Positions 7,372 through 16,343 of a stretch of 21,669 nt of DNA are shown piece by piece. The stretch lies in the NCBI GenBank assembly GCA_050012295.1, contig JBEKHL010000030.1, positions 1 through 21,669 of the forward strand. The letters run 5' to 3'. Position numbers and translations under genes: made by a program. The first letter of the stretch is position 1; each line of letters starts with the position of its first letter. Below the pieces are notes generated by a model. That model worked only from the letters and a program-made list of their open reading frames with translations, was not told the DNA's origin and did not search any database. The stretch comes from UBA6186 sp050012295 (GTDB lineage: Bacteria; Pseudomonadota; Gammaproteobacteria; UBA6186; Azoamicaceae).

Positions 7372-8931
7372 ATGCTAGAAGAGATTAAAAAAACCCTATG
7401 GGCAACAGCTGACAAATTACGTGCTAACATGGATGCAGCTGAATACAAACATATCGTGCTTGGTTTGATTTTTTTGAAGTACATTTCAGACACTTTTCAA
7501 ATGCGTCGAGATGAACTTATTCGTCGCTTTAACGATCAAAATGACGATTATTATATACCTGGTATAGATACAACAACTCTTGCTCAAGAATTAGAAGATC
7601 GTGATTATTATAGAGAAGTAAATGCTTTTTGGGTGCCAGAATTGGCTCGTTGGGAAAACATACGTGCTCGAGCAAAACAAGCTACTATAGGTAAGATTAT
7701 TGATGAGGCGCTATCACTAATTGAAACAGAAAATCCTAAGCTTAAGGGTATACTTGATAAACGTTACGCTCGTGCACAATTGCCTGATGGTAAGTTGGGC
7801 GAACTGGTTGATTTGATTTCTTCTATTGGTTTTGGTAATAATAATGGTCAAAATGCAAAAGATTTACTTGGGCAAGTTTACGAATATTTTCTTGGTCAAT
7901 TTGCAAGCGCTGAAGGTAAAAAAGGTGGTCAATTCTATACCCCAGCTAGCATTGTGCGAACACTTGTTGCTGTTTTAGCACCACACCATGGTAAAGTGTA
8001 TGATCCTTGTTGTGGTTCAGGAGGTATGTTTGTACAGTCTGAAAAGTTTATTAACGCTCATGGTGGCAAATTGGGTGATGTATCTATTTATGGGCAAGAG
8101 TCCAATCCAACAACTTGGCGTTTGGCTGCTATGAATCTTGCTATTCGTGGCATCGATTTTAATCTTGGCAAAGAACCTACAGATACTTTCACTAAAAATC
8201 AACATCCTGATTTACGAGCTGATTTCATATTAGCTAATCCGCCATTTAATATCTCTGATTGGTGGTACGCTAGTTTAGAAGATGATGCACGTTGGGTTTA
8301 TGGGACACCACCACAAGGTAACGCTAATTATGCTTGGTTGCAGCATATGTTGTATCACCTTAAACCAAACGGACATGCAGGAATTGTTTTAGCAAATGGA
8401 TCAATGAGTTCTAGCCAAAACAGTGAAGGTGATATTCGTCGAAAAATGGTGGAAGCAGATGTAGTAGAGTGTATGGTTGCTTTACCTGGTCAGTTATTTT
8501 TTAACACACAGATCCCAGCGTGTTTATGGTTTCTCACTAAACAAAAAAAAATCCGTAAAGGTGAAGTGCTGTTTATAGATGCACGTAAACTTGGCACAAT
8601 GATTAGTCGTGTACAGATTGAATTTTCAGATACCGATATACAAAAAATTGCGGATACCGTTCATGCGTGGCGTAGTGATGGCGAAGTCAAAAAAGCCTAT
8701 GCAGATGTGGCTGGTTTTTGTCGCAGTGTTACACCAGCTGAAATTGCTGAACACGGATATGTTCTTACTCCAGGACGTTATGTGGGCATAGAGATAGTTG
8801 AAGATGAAGACGAAAACTTTTCTAAAAAAATGCAAAAGCTGACCAAAAAACTCAGCCAGCAAATCGCTCAAAGTACACAATTAAATAAACTGATCCAAAA
8901 AAATTTAGAAGGATTAGGATATGAACTATGA
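7372..8931 (+). CDS. hsdM: Type I restriction-modification system methyltransferase subunit HsdM
   Basis: HsdM transfers a methyl group from S-adenosylmethionine to N6 of adenine at the site chosen by HsdS; M2S is the methylase and M2SR2 the restriction complex. Residues 1-150 are the HsdM N-terminal helical domain (LWATADKLRANMDAAEYKHI, LIFLKYISDTF). The methylase core follows, with the SAM-binding motif DPCCGSGGMF (211-220) and the catalytic NPPF (289-292) of the amino-methyltransferase class. The C-terminal 40 residues look helical and charged, suited to contact HsdS. At 519 residues it is full length. GGAACAGGA upstream supports the start. The last 11 bases overlap hsdS, which favours balanced translation of the two subunits. 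Nothing appears broken. Confidence 0.95.
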   Translation: MLEEIKKTLWATADKLRANMDAAEYKHIVLGLIFLKYISDTFQMRRDELIRRFNDQNDDYYIPGIDTTTLAQELEDRDYYREVNAFWVPELARWENIRARAKQATIGKIIDEALSLIETENPKLKGILDKRYARAQLPDGKLGELVDLISSIGFGNNNGQNAKDLLGQVYEYFLGQFASAEGKKGGQFYTPASIVRTLVAVLAPHHGKVYDPCCGSGGMFVQSEKFINAHGGKLGDVSIYGQESNPTTWRLAAMNLAIRGIDFNLGKEPTDTFTKNQHPDLRADFILANPPFNISDWWYASLEDDARWVYGTPPQGNANYAWLQHMLYHLKPNGHAGIVLANGSMSSSQNSEGDIRRKMVEADVVECMVALPGQLFFNTQIPACLWFLTKQKKIRKGEVLFIDARKLGTMISRVQIEFSDTDIQKIADTVHAWRSDGEVKKAYADVAGFCRSVTPAEIAEHGYVLTPGRYVGIEIVEDEDENFSKKMQKLTKKLSQQIAQSTQLNKLIQKNLEGLGYEL

Positions 8932-10261
8932 GTGGAACGAAACAATTTTGTCAGAGATCGCTAATATAAACCCTAAACGTCATATAGAAAAAGGATCTTT
9001 GTCTCCTTTTATTGAAATGGCAGCATTACCTATATATTCACGTGATGTTCCTGCATCTAAAATTGTGAGCCGTATTTTTACTGGTGGTGGATCAAAATTT
9101 AAAGATGGCGATACATTACTTGCTCGAATTACTCCTTGCCTTGAAAATGGAAAAACTGTTCTAGTTTATGGTTTAGGCGAAAGTGTACATGCGCATGGGT
9201 CAACTGAATTTATTGTGCTGGAGCCAAAAGTACTTTCAGATGCTAGATATTTGTATTACCTTATAAGGAATGAACGTTTTCGTAAGTATGCAATTGCAAG
9301 GATGGAGGGGACATCAGGTAGACAGCGAGTACCAAGTAGTGCTATTAGCAAATATAAATTCATATGTCCACAAGCCTTAATACGAGAGAAAATTGGAGAT
9401 ATACTTGGAGTTCTCGATGATCATATAACATTATTACATGAAACTAACGCAACACTAGAAGCCATAGCACAAACATTGTTTAAATCGTGGTTTGTTAATT
9501 TTGATCCGGTACACGCAAAAGCTGAAGGTCGTAAACCAGAAGGCATTGACACAGAAACGGCCATGTTATTTCCTAGCATGTTTACTAAGGATAAATTAGG
9601 AATTCCCATTAACTGGAAGGTTGTTCTTCTTGGTGATTGGCTTTATGTACTAGAAACTGGAAAAAGACCCAAAGGTGGTGTAGGCGAGATTAAAGAAGGA
9701 ATCCCAAGTATCGGTGCTGAAAGTATTGTTAGAGTAGGAAAATTTAATTATTCAAAAACAAAGTATGTCTCCCGAGAATTTTTTGCAAAAATGAAGGCTG
9801 GCGTACTACAATCTCATGATATATTGCTATATAAAGATGGCGGTAAGCCAGGAGTGTTTTTGCCAAGAGTTTCCTTGTTTGGAGATGGATTTCCATTCAA
9901 GCAATGTGTAATTAATGAACATGTGTTTAGAATAAGGATTAAAGAGCCTTTTAATCAAGCTTTTCTTTATTTTTGGCTATGGAGTGATGCTACTATGCAC
10001 GAACTAAAACATCGTGGAGGGAAAGCCGCTATACCAGGTATAAACCAATCAGATGTTAAAGAATTAAAAATCTTGATGCCAAGCAAAACTATCTTAGATC
10101 GCTTTAATGATCTAGTTTCACCACTGTTCTCACAGATCTTGAATAATGCAAAACAAATTCAAACTTTAGATACTTTGCGTGACACGTTATTACCTAGGTT
10201 AGTTTCTGGCCAACTACGCTTACCAGAAACTGATGCAGGCATTAATAAGGTTGCCATATGA
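8921..10261 (+). CDS. hsdS: Type I restriction-modification specificity subunit HsdS
   Basis: HsdS recognises the bipartite DNA target and holds the HsdM and HsdR subunits. The 446-residue protein has the usual plan of two target recognition domains and two conserved helical spacers. TRD1 covers about residues 1-155. The central conserved region follows (REKIGDILGVLDDHITLLHE and ATLEAIAQTLFKSWFVNFDP). TRD2 covers about 225-385, and the distal conserved region is near 395-440 (LNNAKQIQTLDTLRDTLLPR, LVSGQLRL). AGGATTAGGAT just before the ATG supplies a ribosome site inside the end of hsdM. The stop overlaps the next gene as ATGA. The two TRDs differ, so the target should be asymmetric, but it cannot be predicted from sequence alone. 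No truncation or repeat-based phase switch is visible. Confidence 0.93.
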   Translation: MNYEWNETILSEIANINPKRHIEKGSLSPFIEMAALPIYSRDVPASKIVSRIFTGGGSKFKDGDTLLARITPCLENGKTVLVYGLGESVHAHGSTEFIVLEPKVLSDARYLYYLIRNERFRKYAIARMEGTSGRQRVPSSAISKYKFICPQALIREKIGDILGVLDDHITLLHETNATLEAIAQTLFKSWFVNFDPVHAKAEGRKPEGIDTETAMLFPSMFTKDKLGIPINWKVVLLGDWLYVLETGKRPKGGVGEIKEGIPSIGAESIVRVGKFNYSKTKYVSREFFAKMKAGVLQSHDILLYKDGGKPGVFLPRVSLFGDGFPFKQCVINEHVFRIRIKEPFNQAFLYFWLWSDATMHELKHRGGKAAIPGINQSDVKELKILMPSKTILDRFNDLVSPLFSQILNNAKQIQTLDTLRDTLLPRLVSGQLRLPETDAGINKVAI

Positions 10262-11667
10262 TCACGCTAGATCTATTAAATCGCTGGTTGACTATTCCAA
10301 GAGAAAATGAACATATTGAATTTAAAGAGGCTAAACAACAATATGATAAAATTAAATTGTTGGAGTATTGCGTAGCTCTTGCTAATGAGGGTGGTGGTTA
10401 TCTGGTGCTTGGTGTAAGCAACAAACCTATTCGTAAGATTGTTGATACTCAAGCTTTTATAAATATAGGAGAAATAAAATCTTATATTTTATCCAAGTTA
10501 CATTTTCGTGTTGATGTGCATGAGTTACATCATCCTGAAGGTCGGGTGTTGGTCTTTGAAATTCCTTCAAGACCAGCCGGACAGCCTCAACATTTAAATG
10601 GTACTTATTTAATGCGTTCTGGTGAAGAATTAGTACCGATGACTCCAGATCAGTTGCGTCGTATTTTTTCTGAAGGAGAGTCTAATTGGCTAGCTTTACC
10701 AGCTAAAATTAATGTTCATGCTGAAGAAGTTATTGCACTATTAGATACACAGATTTATTTTGACTTAATGAAGATACCATATCCAACTATGCGAGAAGGG
10801 GTTTTGGATCGTTTTGCCAGAGAAGGATTAATTAAAGCTCAAGATGGTTGTTGGGTAATTTCTAATTTAGCGGCCATTTTACTAGCTAAACGTCTTGATG
10901 CTTTTTCTCCAGCTCTTGCTCGCAAAGCGTATCGTATAGTAATTTATAATGGGGTAGATAAAATTAATACTCAACAGGACAAATATGGCACAGAAGGTTA
11001 TGCTGTTGGTTTTGAAGGATTGGTGGATTTTATACACTCTGCTGCACCACAAAATCGTTTTATTGAGCAAGTAGTTCGTGAAGAAGTTAAAATGTTTCCT
11101 AAACAGGCATTGCGCGAGCTAATTGCAAATGCTCTGATACATCAAGATTTTTTAGTAACAGGTGCATCGGTAATGATCGAGATGTTTTCTGATCGAGTAG
11201 AAATATCTAACCCAGGTACACCACCTATTAGTGTTGAACGCTTTATTGATGAGTATCGTTCTCGTAATGAACTTTTGGCGGATAGAATGCGAAGGTTTGG
11301 TATTTGTGAAGAAAAAGGCAGCGGTATTGATAAAGTAGTAAAAGCAGCTGAAATTTACCAATTACCTGCACCTGATTTTAGGGTTGGAGAGTTACGAACC
11401 ACGGCAGTGTTGTTTGCTCATCAAGATTTTTCAAATATGAGCAAGAAAGACAGGATAAGAGCATGCTATCAACATTGTTGTTTGTTGTATATTAGCAATA
11501 AGTCTATGTCCAACCAAACTCTTAGAGAACGGTTCAAGCTACCTGAATCTGCGGCAGCAACTATATCGTTAGTCATCGGGGAAACCAAGGAGGCTGGATT
11601 TATTAAGTCAGACGACACAAAAAGTAGTTCTACACGCTATGCACGATATCTGCCGTTTTGGGCTTAG
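10258..11667 (+). CDS. AlbA_2 (Schlafen-like) plus HATPase_c_4 protein embedded in the hsd operon
   Basis: The 469-residue protein belongs to the COG2865-like family, usually annotated as an ATP-binding protein or predicted transcriptional regulator. Residues 12-140 form the AlbA_2/Schlafen domain (ENEHIEFKEAK, 16-26; ALANEGGGYLVLGV, 40-53), which is linked to nucleic-acid binding or cleavage in some families. Residues 280-360 are a GHKL-type ATPase: LRELIANALIHQDF (285-298, with E287 and N291 of the N box), EISNPG (315-320) and EEKGSGIDKVVKA (351-363, the glycine motif). The last 75 residues look like a winged helix. It is co-translated with hsdS through an ATGA overlap and lies before hsdR. 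Such genes recur inside type I operons in many genomes, which suggests a regulatory or accessory role in restriction; no function is shown here. Confidence 0.87.
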   Translation: MITLDLLNRWLTIPRENEHIEFKEAKQQYDKIKLLEYCVALANEGGGYLVLGVSNKPIRKIVDTQAFINIGEIKSYILSKLHFRVDVHELHHPEGRVLVFEIPSRPAGQPQHLNGTYLMRSGEELVPMTPDQLRRIFSEGESNWLALPAKINVHAEEVIALLDTQIYFDLMKIPYPTMREGVLDRFAREGLIKAQDGCWVISNLAAILLAKRLDAFSPALARKAYRIVIYNGVDKINTQQDKYGTEGYAVGFEGLVDFIHSAAPQNRFIEQVVREEVKMFPKQALRELIANALIHQDFLVTGASVMIEMFSDRVEISNPGTPPISVERFIDEYRSRNELLADRMRRFGICEEKGSGIDKVVKAAEIYQLPAPDFRVGELRTTAVLFAHQDFSNMSKKDRIRACYQHCCLLYISNKSMSNQTLRERFKLPESAAATISLVIGETKEAGFIKSDDTKSSSTRYARYLPFWA

Positions 11668-11758
11668 AGTGCTTTAATGCAAATCGGTATAGCTATGGTT
11701 AATATATATAATGTTTATATAAATCAACGAATTAAGTGCTTTAATGCAAACCGATATA
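11668..11758 (+). repeat. 24-base imperfect direct repeat in the leader of hsdR
   Basis: The 24 bases at 11668-11691 recur at 11735-11758 with two differences (positions 17 and 20 of the unit). Each copy contains TGCTTTAATGCAAA. The second copy supplies the ATG at 11744, in frame with hsdR. The first supplies an ATG at 11677, opening a 33-codon frame that ends at 11776-11778, just inside hsdR. The intervening 43 bases are AT-rich and not repeated. Confidence 0.85.
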
Positions 11759-11770
11759 ATGGAAACAAAA

Positions 11771-14700
11771 ATGACTGAAGATCAGCTTGAACATGAAATG
11801 CTTGGTTGGCTCTCTGAGAGCGGGTATACACACATATACGCTCCTGATATTGCTTATGATAGCGATACTCCAGAACGAAGCAATTATCAAGAAGTATTAT
11901 TGGTCGAGCGATTACATAATGCTATTAATACATTAAACCCCAATGTACCTTTAGAGGCTAGAGAAGATGCTTTATTACAAGTATGCGATTTAAATACCCC
12001 AATTTTATTGTCTGCTAATAGACGGCTACATAATTTTTTGGTTAATGGTGTACCTGTAGAGTATCAGAAAGATGGCGAGATACGAGGTGATTTTGTTCGC
12101 TTAATTGATTTTTCAACACCAACAGCGAATGAATGGTTGGCTATCAATCAATTTTCAATTAAAGGGGAAAAGCATACACGTCGCCCTGATATTATCCTAT
12201 TTATAAATGGCCTACCATTAGTATTAATTGAATTAAAAAACCCTACTGATGAAAGCGCTGATTTGTGGAAAGCCTTTGCTCAAATTCAAACTTACAAAGA
12301 ACAAATACCTGATGCTTTTCAATATAATGAGATACTAATCATTTCTGATGGTAGTGAAGCACGCATTGGATCATTGTCTGCTAATGTAGAACGCTTTATG
12401 TCATGGCGTACAATTGACGGTATTACACTTGATCCGCTTGGACAATTTGGTGAACTTGAAACACTGACTCGCGGACTACTGGCTCCTATTTATTTATTAG
12501 ATTATTTACGATTTTTTATATTATTTGAAGATGATGGTGAAATTGTTAAAAAGATTGCTGGATATCATCAATTTCATGCTGTACGTGCCGCCATTCAAAA
12601 AGTTATCATTGCTTCACTTGCAAATGGTAACAAGAAAGGTGGAGTGGTATGGCACACCCAAGGTAGCGGTAAAAGCATTACTATGACATGTTTTGCAGCA
12701 ATGGTCATGCAAGAATCAACTATGGAGAATCCAACTATTGTAGTTATTACTGATCGCAATGATTTAGATGGACAATTGTTTGGTGTCTTTTCTCTATTCC
12801 AGAACTTATTACGTGAGCAGCCAGTACAAGTAACAACGCGACAAGATTTACGTGCCAAATTAAATAACCGTCCATCTGGTGGAATTGTATTTACCACTAT
12901 TCAAAAATTTATGCCAGGAGAAGATGAAGATATTTTCCCTGTTTTATCTAATCGCAGAAATATCATTGTGATTGCTGATGAAGCTCATCGTACTCAATAT
13001 GGTTTTAACGCGGAGCTTAAAGGGAAACCAGGACAAGAAAAATATAGTGTTGGTTATGCTCAACATTTACGTGATGCTCTACCAAATAGCACTTTTGTTG
13101 CTTTTACAGGTACTCCTATTGCAACTGAAGATCGTGATACTCGTGCTGTATTTGGGGATTATATCCATATCTATGATATGCAACAGGCAAAAGATGATGG
13201 CGCAACCGTTGCTATTTATTATGAATCACGTCTTAGCAAATTGTCTCTTAATAAAAATGAAATTCTTACAATTGATGATGTCGTTGATGAATTAACTGAA
13301 GATGAAGAAAATAACGAACAAGCTAAACTTAAATCTCGTTGGGTAACATTAGAAAAAATAGTTGGGGCAGAACCACGTATTAAACAGGTAGCTACTGATT
13401 TAGTCGAACATTTTGAAGAACGCAGCAAAGCACAATTTGGTAAAGCAATGATTGTTGGTATGAGTAGAGATATATGTGCGCACCTTTATAATGAAATAAT
13501 TGCACTACGCCCACATTGGCATAGTGAAGATCCAACTAAAGGTGTAGTTAAAGTTGTTATAACTGGTTCCTCTAGCGATAAACCTGCACTACGACCTCAT
13601 ATTTATTCCAAACAAGTACGAAAAAATTTAGAAAAACGATTCAAGAACCCTGAAGATGATCTACGTTTAGTAATTGTGCGCGATATGTGGTTGACTGGTT
13701 TTGATGTACCGTGCGCACACACTCTTTATGTTGATAAACCTATGAAAGATCATAACCTTATGCAGGCTATTGCTCGAGTCAACCGCGTATTTAAAGATAA
13801 ACAGGGTGGGTTAGTAGTAGATTATATTGGTATTACCAATAATTTAAAGAAAGCATTGAAAGATTACACTGCAAGCCATGGACACGGCAAACCTACAGTT
13901 AATGTTTATGAAGCATACGCTGTGTTAGAAGAAAAGCTGGATATTCTACGAGGAATACTTCATGGTTTTGATTATAGTAACTTTCTTTCTAGTGGTCACA
14001 GTTTACTTGCAAAAGTAGCTAATCATGTATTAGGAATACAAGACGGTAAAAAACGTTTTTCTGATACAGCACTTGCTATGTCAAAAGCATTTAGTTTGTG
14101 CTGCACGTTAGATGAAGCAAAAATAGTACGTGAAGAAGTCGCCTTTATGCAAGCTATAAAGGTAATACTTACTAAACGTGATATAAGCATAAAAAAGCGA
14201 ACTGACGAAGAACGCGAGCTGGCCATACGACAAATTATAAGCTCTGCTATTGTATCCGATAAAGTTGTAGATATTTTTGATGCTGTTGGTTTAGATAAGC
14301 CTAACATTGGTATTTTAGACGAGGGATTTCTTTCTGAAGTACGTGGTTTACCTGAAAAAAATTTAGCGATAGAGTTATTGGAACGTTTACTTGAAGATGA
14401 AATTAAAACGCGTTTTGCTACAAATGTAGTTCAAGAAAAAAAGTTCTCAGATCTACTAGTTAACACGGTTCGGCGCTATCAAAATCGTGCAATTGAAACT
14501 GCTCAGGTAATGGAAGAATTACGTGAAATGGCCAGAAAATTCAAAGAGGCTGCTCAACGCGGTGAGTCAACAGGGCTCAATGAAGATGAATTGGCTTTTT
14601 ATGATGCCCTTGCTAATAACGAAGCCTCTGTTAAAGAGCTTGGAGATGAAGTACTCAAGAAAATTGCATTTGAGCTTACAGAAAGTCTTCGTAAAAATGT

Positions 14701-14857
14701 GAGTGTGGATTGGTCTGTGCGCGATAATGTCCGTGCTAAATTAAGATTGATGGTCAAGAGAATTTTAAGAAAATATAAATATCCACCAGACAAACAGGAA
14801 GAAGCTATTGAATTAGTGTTAAAGCAAGCTGAGATGTTAAGTGAAGCGTGGGCTTAA
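11771..14857 (+). CDS. hsdR: Type I restriction-modification endonuclease/translocase subunit HsdR
   Basis: HsdR pumps DNA through the M2SR2 complex using ATP and cuts it when translocation is blocked. Residues here are counted from the in-frame ATG at 11744. The nuclease domain has RPDIILFINGLPLVLIELK (147-165; D149, E163 and K165 form the PD-(D/E)XK centre). The motor has Walker A TQGSGKS (305-311), DEAH (402-405), FTGTPI (motif III) and QAIARVNRVF (motif VI). A helical C-terminal region binds the methylase. All motifs are intact and the length is full. I prefer the ATG at 11771: family members often begin near MTEDQLE, a GGA lies nine bases upstream, and the ATG at 11744 belongs to a duplicated leader. 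It is separated from the AlbA_2 gene by a short leader and converges on the operon at 14925-19746. Confidence 0.94.
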   Translation: MTEDQLEHEMLGWLSESGYTHIYAPDIAYDSDTPERSNYQEVLLVERLHNAINTLNPNVPLEAREDALLQVCDLNTPILLSANRRLHNFLVNGVPVEYQKDGEIRGDFVRLIDFSTPTANEWLAINQFSIKGEKHTRRPDIILFINGLPLVLIELKNPTDESADLWKAFAQIQTYKEQIPDAFQYNEILIISDGSEARIGSLSANVERFMSWRTIDGITLDPLGQFGELETLTRGLLAPIYLLDYLRFFILFEDDGEIVKKIAGYHQFHAVRAAIQKVIIASLANGNKKGGVVWHTQGSGKSITMTCFAAMVMQESTMENPTIVVITDRNDLDGQLFGVFSLFQNLLREQPVQVTTRQDLRAKLNNRPSGGIVFTTIQKFMPGEDEDIFPVLSNRRNIIVIADEAHRTQYGFNAELKGKPGQEKYSVGYAQHLRDALPNSTFVAFTGTPIATEDRDTRAVFGDYIHIYDMQQAKDDGATVAIYYESRLSKLSLNKNEILTIDDVVDELTEDEENNEQAKLKSRWVTLEKIVGAEPRIKQVATDLVEHFEERSKAQFGKAMIVGMSRDICAHLYNEIIALRPHWHSEDPTKGVVKVVITGSSSDKPALRPHIYSKQVRKNLEKRFKNPEDDLRLVIVRDMWLTGFDVPCAHTLYVDKPMKDHNLMQAIARVNRVFKDKQGGLVVDYIGITNNLKKALKDYTASHGHGKPTVNVYEAYAVLEEKLDILRGILHGFDYSNFLSSGHSLLAKVANHVLGIQDGKKRFSDTALAMSKAFSLCCTLDEAKIVREEVAFMQAIKVILTKRDISIKKRTDEERELAIRQIISSAIVSDKVVDIFDAVGLDKPNIGILDEGFLSEVRGLPEKNLAIELLERLLEDEIKTRFATNVVQEKKFSDLLVNTVRRYQNRAIETAQVMEELREMARKFKEAAQRGESTGLNEDELAFYDALANNEASVKELGDEVLKKIAFELTESLRKNVSVDWSVRDNVRAKLRLMVKRILRKYKYPPDKQEEAIELVLKQAEMLSEAWA

Positions 14858-14924
14858 TAATTACATTGGAATAACCTTTAAAAGCTTATGAGTATACTAA
14901 TTAATAGTTAATACTATAGCTGTC

Positions 14925-16343
14925 TTACATAACTATAGGATCCGAGAAATATGCAACAGGATCTAAAGCCATCGCAACCATGATTAACAAAGGAATCACA
15001 GTTATGGCTTCTGGCAGTTGTACATTGTTTTCTAAAAAGAGAGCATCGTATTGTTTTGCTCTTAATGCTGCTCCATGCTTTAAATTTCGTATACTATATA
15101 TTAATTCAGCAGCTTTTTGGTAATTATCTTGACGAGTGGATTTTAGAAGATCCATATAACAAAGCTTAATCATCTTAGAAAGTGCTTCTAGTATGGTTTT
15201 GTTTTCAATTTTATCCTTATAAATATTTAGGATTTTAAGCCTATATTTATCTGTCAAAAGTTGTTTGAATATTTTTGTCTCATCTTGATCTTTTGGTTCT
15301 TTTATATGGCAAATTAAGTTAGATATTTTATCAAGAGCAGACAAACCATAGGCATTACGATGGTAAATCAAAACAGAAATGTTCATTACTTTTAAATCTG
15401 AAAATATTAATTTTAAAGTACTTAACGATTTAAGTATCTTTAAATTATCAACCACATCGTAAGAATCGACAAAATATTTAATATTTAAAAAGTATCTAAA
15501 TAAATTATTAACCGCCAGTAACATTAGATCTAAGTATTCTTTTATATCTTTATTATTAAATGATTTCAAACTTTCACCAAATATCCGACTCAAATCGTAA
15601 TCTACGTATGTAACTGGCCCTCTTATTGAGGTAAAGTATTCTGAAAAATAGGAATTTAGTTGCCACCTTTCAGAAAATTCTATTACATAGTTACTGTAAA
15701 AATGCCATACTGAACCCTCATACCTAAATAACGGCAAACTTAAGGCGTGCGGAGACAATCTAGTAAATACCTCCAAATATTCTAGTGGTTCAAACGGATG
15801 AGGTAAGATAGTTTCTAGTTCTCGTAAATTTACTTTTTCCTGTGTTGGTTTTAGTCCATTGCGATTACACAAAAATAAAATTTTAATAATTGAAATATAT
15901 ATCGAAAACTGCTCTGAATCAATATTAACTGAATAACAACTACACATGTCATGAATTTCTTTCATAAATTCTATTGCTTCTTCAGTAATTTTTATTATAT
16001 CTATTTCAGAATGTGCAAGCGATAATTTATCATTAAGTTCAAAAATTTGATAAGATGGGTAATTTTTCATTCTAGCGTCTACAGTAGAAATTTTTAGAAT
16101 TACGTTCTCTTTAATGCTATCTTGTAATGTTGGCAACATATTATACAAGGCTATAGCAGTTTGTTTGTTTTCATTAATCAGTTTGATATTTCCAACATTT
16201 TGCAGTACATTTTTAATAGCGATTGTGTTTTTATCTAATATAAGATCATTTCCATTAACATCGCCAGTTGCGCTATAATTTTGCTTTATTAAATTGGTAA
16301 TACTACTATTAACACCAGCTCCGCCAAGCTTTATTTTACTCAT
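14925..16343 (-). CDS. Unknown 472-residue protein coupled to the nuclease-helicase gene
   Basis: I do not recognise this protein. The start ATG (first base 16343) lies inside the end of the nuclease-helicase gene. The two overlap by eight bases, with AGG nine bases upstream, so translation is probably coupled and the proteins likely act together. The N-terminus (MSKIKLGGAGVNSSITNLI) is glycine- and serine-rich. The middle, about 50-440, looks largely helical with several long leucine/isoleucine-rich helices, like a helical scaffold. A more structured patch with aromatic residues occurs near 200-255 (PLFRYEGSVWHFYSNYVIEF, then SIRGPVTYVDYDLSRIFGES). The last 26 residues (ITVIPLLIMVAMALDPVAYF and the end) are hydrophobic and could anchor in a membrane or pack in a complex. 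There is no catalytic motif I can name. Codon use and AT content resemble the partner gene. A sensor or effector of a defence operon is possible, but this is inferred only from its position. Confidence 0.75.
   Translation of the reverse strand: MSKIKLGGAGVNSSITNLIKQNYSATGDVNGNDLILDKNTIAIKNVLQNVGNIKLINENKQTAIALYNMLPTLQDSIKENVILKISTVDARMKNYPSYQIFELNDKLSLAHSEIDIIKITEEAIEFMKEIHDMCSCYSVNIDSEQFSIYISIIKILFLCNRNGLKPTQEKVNLRELETILPHPFEPLEYLEVFTRLSPHALSLPLFRYEGSVWHFYSNYVIEFSERWQLNSYFSEYFTSIRGPVTYVDYDLSRIFGESLKSFNNKDIKEYLDLMLLAVNNLFRYFLNIKYFVDSYDVVDNLKILKSLSTLKLIFSDLKVMNISVLIYHRNAYGLSALDKISNLICHIKEPKDQDETKIFKQLLTDKYRLKILNIYKDKIENKTILEALSKMIKLCYMDLLKSTRQDNYQKAAELIYSIRNLKHGAALRAKQYDALFLENNVQLPEAITVIPLLIMVAMALDPVAYFSDPIVM

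Noticed and set aside
12972..13295. A 107-codon + strand frame inside hsdR
   Set aside because: It lies in a shifted frame within conserved HsdR helicase sequence and has no family resemblance.
14892..14914. Hairpin GTATACTA / TAGTTAATAC between the convergent hsdR and the 472-residue gene, with ACTATAG repeated at 14913 and 14932
   Set aside because: All A/T-rich, bulged and without a T-tract; too weak to call a terminator.
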